Positions 4,552 to 5,636 of a stretch of DNA of 5,636 bases are shown here, in pieces. The translations under genes were made by a program, and so were the position numbers. This DNA comes from Dehalococcoidales bacterium (GTDB lineage: Bacteria > Chloroflexota > Dehalococcoidia > Dehalococcoidales > RBG-16-60-22), in the NCBI GenBank assembly GCA_030603605.1, contig JAUVXN010000079.1:1-5636 (forward strand). The letters run 5' to 3'. Numbering within the stretch: the first letter of the stretch is position 1; each line of letters begins with the position of its first letter. The notes under the pieces were generated by a model. It was given only the letters and a program-made list of their open reading frames with translations. It was not told the origin of the DNA and did not search any database.

Positions 4552-5346
4552 CTATTCCTCTTCCTCCTCTTCTTCCTCCCCCCGTTCCCATATAGGTTCG
4601 GTGAAGTAGTCGATATACTCTTCCATCGCCTGAGCTGCCACCTGCTTCATTCTCTCGGCTACTTCCCCGGCTTGTTGTGCCAGCTCAGCCATATCAATTT
4701 CAATGTCCAGCATTTTAGCCAGAGCCTTAAGCACCGCCAGAGCCGCCATTGGATTCGGTACTCGGGTAGCATAAACCGGCACCTCACCCAGCAGGCAGAT
4801 ACCTTCAATCTTCCTCTCTTTAGCTACGCCCAGCAATAATCCATTCAATCCAGCTATTTGCAGGTTACCTGCCTGTATCAAGCCATATTTTTTCAAATCC
4901 TCAACTGCCGACTGGCTGGTAGCTACGCCCAGGACTCTGGGCTGTTCGGTATGGTGGATACGGGTCATAGCGGCAGCACAGGTATACACCCTCTTAGCCT
5001 GAAACCTCTGCCCGACATCAAGAACACAGTTAGCCAACTCATATCCCTTGGCGGTTGGCTGGTCCTCGCCGATGAATAATACTATATCACTCCCCCCACC
5101 CTTATTTTTCCAGTAGTAGAACCGGCTCTGCGGGAACTGGGGCGCCTCGACTACGTTGCCTTTGACCAGCACCCCGATGGGGTCAAAAAAGTGGGATGCT
5201 TCAACCACTCCCAGTTCCTTAAAACCCAGCTTTCGCCCCAGGTATGTAGCTATTATCATGGCGACATTACCAACGCCGGGCCACGCCGCCAGCATATTCG
5301 GCGAATTGAGTCTTGGGCGGGCATAAAGCTTGACTAAATCGTTCAT
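4552..5346 (-). CDS. PAC2-family protein (proteasome-assembly-chaperone-like, DUF75)
   Basis: About 264 residues from the ATG at 5346. A GTG directly before it (5349) is possible, but AGAGAGG (5360-5354) is 7 bases from the ATG and only 4 from the GTG, so I chose ATG. Family features, numbered from the GTG, are MLAAWPGVGNVAM (19-31), LFIGEDQPTAKGYELAN (91-107), GLNGLLLGVAKERKIEGICL (167-186), GEVPVYATRVPNPMAALAVL (188-207), and an Asp/Glu-rich helix around LDIEIDMAELAQQA (214-227). Archaeal and eukaryotic relatives help assemble 20S proteasomes; the role of bacterial members without a proteasome neighbour is unclear. The tail is coiled-coil-like (about 220-245) and ends in eight glutamates (258-265) from a GAG/GAA tract prone to slippage, just before an amber stop. 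The downstream neighbour is the GNAT gene. Confidence 0.85.
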   Translation of the reverse strand: MNDLVKLYARPRLNSPNMLAAWPGVGNVAMIIATYLGRKLGFKELGVVEASHFFDPIGVLVKGNVVEAPQFPQSRFYYWKNKGGGSDIVLFIGEDQPTAKGYELANCVLDVGQRFQAKRVYTCAAAMTRIHHTEQPRVLGVATSQSAVEDLKKYGLIQAGNLQIAGLNGLLLGVAKERKIEGICLLGEVPVYATRVPNPMAALAVLKALAKMLDIEIDMAELAQQAGEVAERMKQVAAQAMEEYIDYFTEPIWERGEEEEEEEE

Positions 5347-5380
5347 CACATTGCCTCTCTTTATTTTATCAGGTTTTTAT

Positions 5381-5433
5381 CGGGTAACCCCATCCCCTTT
5401 AGGTTTATTAGGTAACCTCACCCCCTTTGTCCC
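5381..5433. repeat. C-rich dispersed repeat, two adjacent copies
   Basis: GGGTAACCCCATCCCCTTT (5382-5400) and AGGTAACCTCACCCCCTTT (5410-5428) are two diverged copies in direct orientation. The stretch from CTTTAGGTTTATTAGGTA (5397 on) matches the interior of the 2848-2940 element, and ACCTCACCCCCTTTGTCCC (5415-5433) matches 992-1010 with one difference. One repeat family therefore occurs in all three large intergenic regions of the window. Confidence 0.6.
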
Positions 5434-5452
5434 TCCTTCTTCTGTCTGGTGT

Positions 5453-5512
5453 GTCATTGCGAGCCGAACAATACGTCATTGCGAGCCGAATAATACGTCA
5501 TTGCGAGCCGAA
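5453..5512 (+). repeat. 22-bp tandem repeat, 2.7 copies
   Basis: Units begin at 5453, 5475 and 5497. Each starts GTCATTGCGAGCCGAA. The first two continue with CAATAC and TAATAC (one difference), and the third instead continues with GGCGAAGCAATCTC. There are no spacers, so it is not a CRISPR. It looks like the repeated left end of the inverted element that follows. Confidence 0.8.
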
Positions 5513-5581
5513 GGCGAAGCAATCTCATCTTTATCTTTTTTATCTTTTAGTTTGCTTCGTCGCTCTGCTCCTCGCAATGAC
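5497..5581. repeat. Inverted-repeat element with GTCATTGCGAG ends
   Basis: The left arm 5497-5520 starts GTCATTGCGAG and ends CGAAGC. The right arm 5554-5581, reverse-complemented, starts with the same GTCATTGCGAG and ends CGAAGC, with a 4-bp longer middle (GAGCAGAGCGA). The loop between them is T-rich (5527-5550). From memory, the GTCATTGCGAG ... GAAGCAATCTC core is a dispersed intergenic repeat in many bacterial genomes. No transposase is present. Confidence 0.7.
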
Positions 5582-5610
5582 TTCTATGCTCTTCCAAAGG
5601 AAGATTTGTT

Positions 5611-5629
5611 AGAGGGGCTTCGCCCCTCT
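5611..5629. repeat. GC hairpin with TTC loop
   Basis: Arms AGAGGGGC (5611-5618) and GCCCCTCT (5622-5629) are perfect 8-bp complements around TTC. The hairpin resembles the one at 1108-1126 (AGAGGGGT-GCA-ACCCCTCT) and the GGGGCTTCGC motif at 1048-1057, suggesting a common hairpin family. No T run follows on either strand, so intrinsic termination is not supported. Confidence 0.6.
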
Positions 5630-5636
5630 TAAACTC

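Larger units (their letters stand above)
5350..5636. other. Non-coding, repeat-packed region upstream of the PAC2 gene
   Basis: No convincing gene on either strand. It holds, in order, C-rich dispersed repeats (5375-5436), 22-bp tandem copies (5453-5512), an inverted GTCATTGCGAG element (5497-5581) and a GC hairpin (5611-5629). The PAC2 promoter should lie in the first part, but I found no pair of boxes with good spacing; TAAAAT at 5367-5362 (minus) is a lone -10 candidate. Confidence 0.6.

Noticed and set aside
5453..5512. CRISPR array
   Set aside because: The units are contiguous 22-bp copies without unique spacers, and there are no cas genes nearby.
5330..5632. Open frames on the + strand in the repeat region
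   Set aside because: They read through tandem and inverted repeats, giving repeated Arg/Glu/Cys-rich peptides with no recognisable domain.

Overview
The window looks like chromosomal DNA from an uncultured bacterium. A Chloroflexota (Dehalococcoidia-like) origin is my best guess. It rests on the gene mix (MTA salvage genes, a bacterial PAC2-family protein, split MaoC-type dehydratase subunits) and on C-rich intergenic repeats of a style I associate with that group. This is inference without a search, and taxonomic confidence is low to moderate.

Layout from left to right. Positions 1-2785 hold a leftward (minus-strand) gene series, read in this order: a membrane methyltransferase of the ICMT/PEMT type (2237-2785), mtnA (1176-2234), a HEPN-like gene (150-980), and the first 54 codons of mtnP (1-163), which runs off the window. 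MtnP and MtnA catalyse consecutive steps of 5'-methylthioadenosine (MTA) salvage: MTA to methylthioribose-1-phosphate, then to methylthioribulose-1-phosphate. Between these two genes lie an AT-rich HEPN-domain gene of apparently foreign composition and a roughly 200-bp hairpin-rich repeat. The repeat appears to supply the mtnA stop codon, and the HEPN reading frame ends inside mtnP, over the mtnP ribosome binding site.

Positions 2786-3017 are a divergent promoter region. Each direction has a good sigma-70-like promoter. Between the two promoters sits a compact 93-bp element with 23-bp imperfect inverted ends. Rightward from there are two overlapping MaoC/hotdog genes (3018-3500 and 3493-3924). 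They resemble the HadA/HadB type of heterodimeric (R)-hydroxyacyl-thioester dehydratase: the first subunit lacks the catalytic histidine and the second has the Asp/His pair.

Positions 3948-5346 hold two leftward genes, a PAC2-family protein with a poly-glutamate tail (4552-5346) and then a RimJ/RimL-type GNAT acetyltransferase (3948-4472). Positions 5350-5636 are non-coding and packed with repeats: C-rich dispersed repeats shared with the other intergenic regions, 22-bp tandem copies, an inverted repeat with GTCATTGCGAG ends, and a strong GC hairpin.

The genes themselves belong to known families. The most unusual aspects are the HEPN-plus-repeat insertion within the MTA-salvage operon, a Gly-to-Arg change in the MtnP phosphate-binding loop, and the way small repeats have reshaped gene ends and promoters. 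I did not find a clear new multi-gene system.
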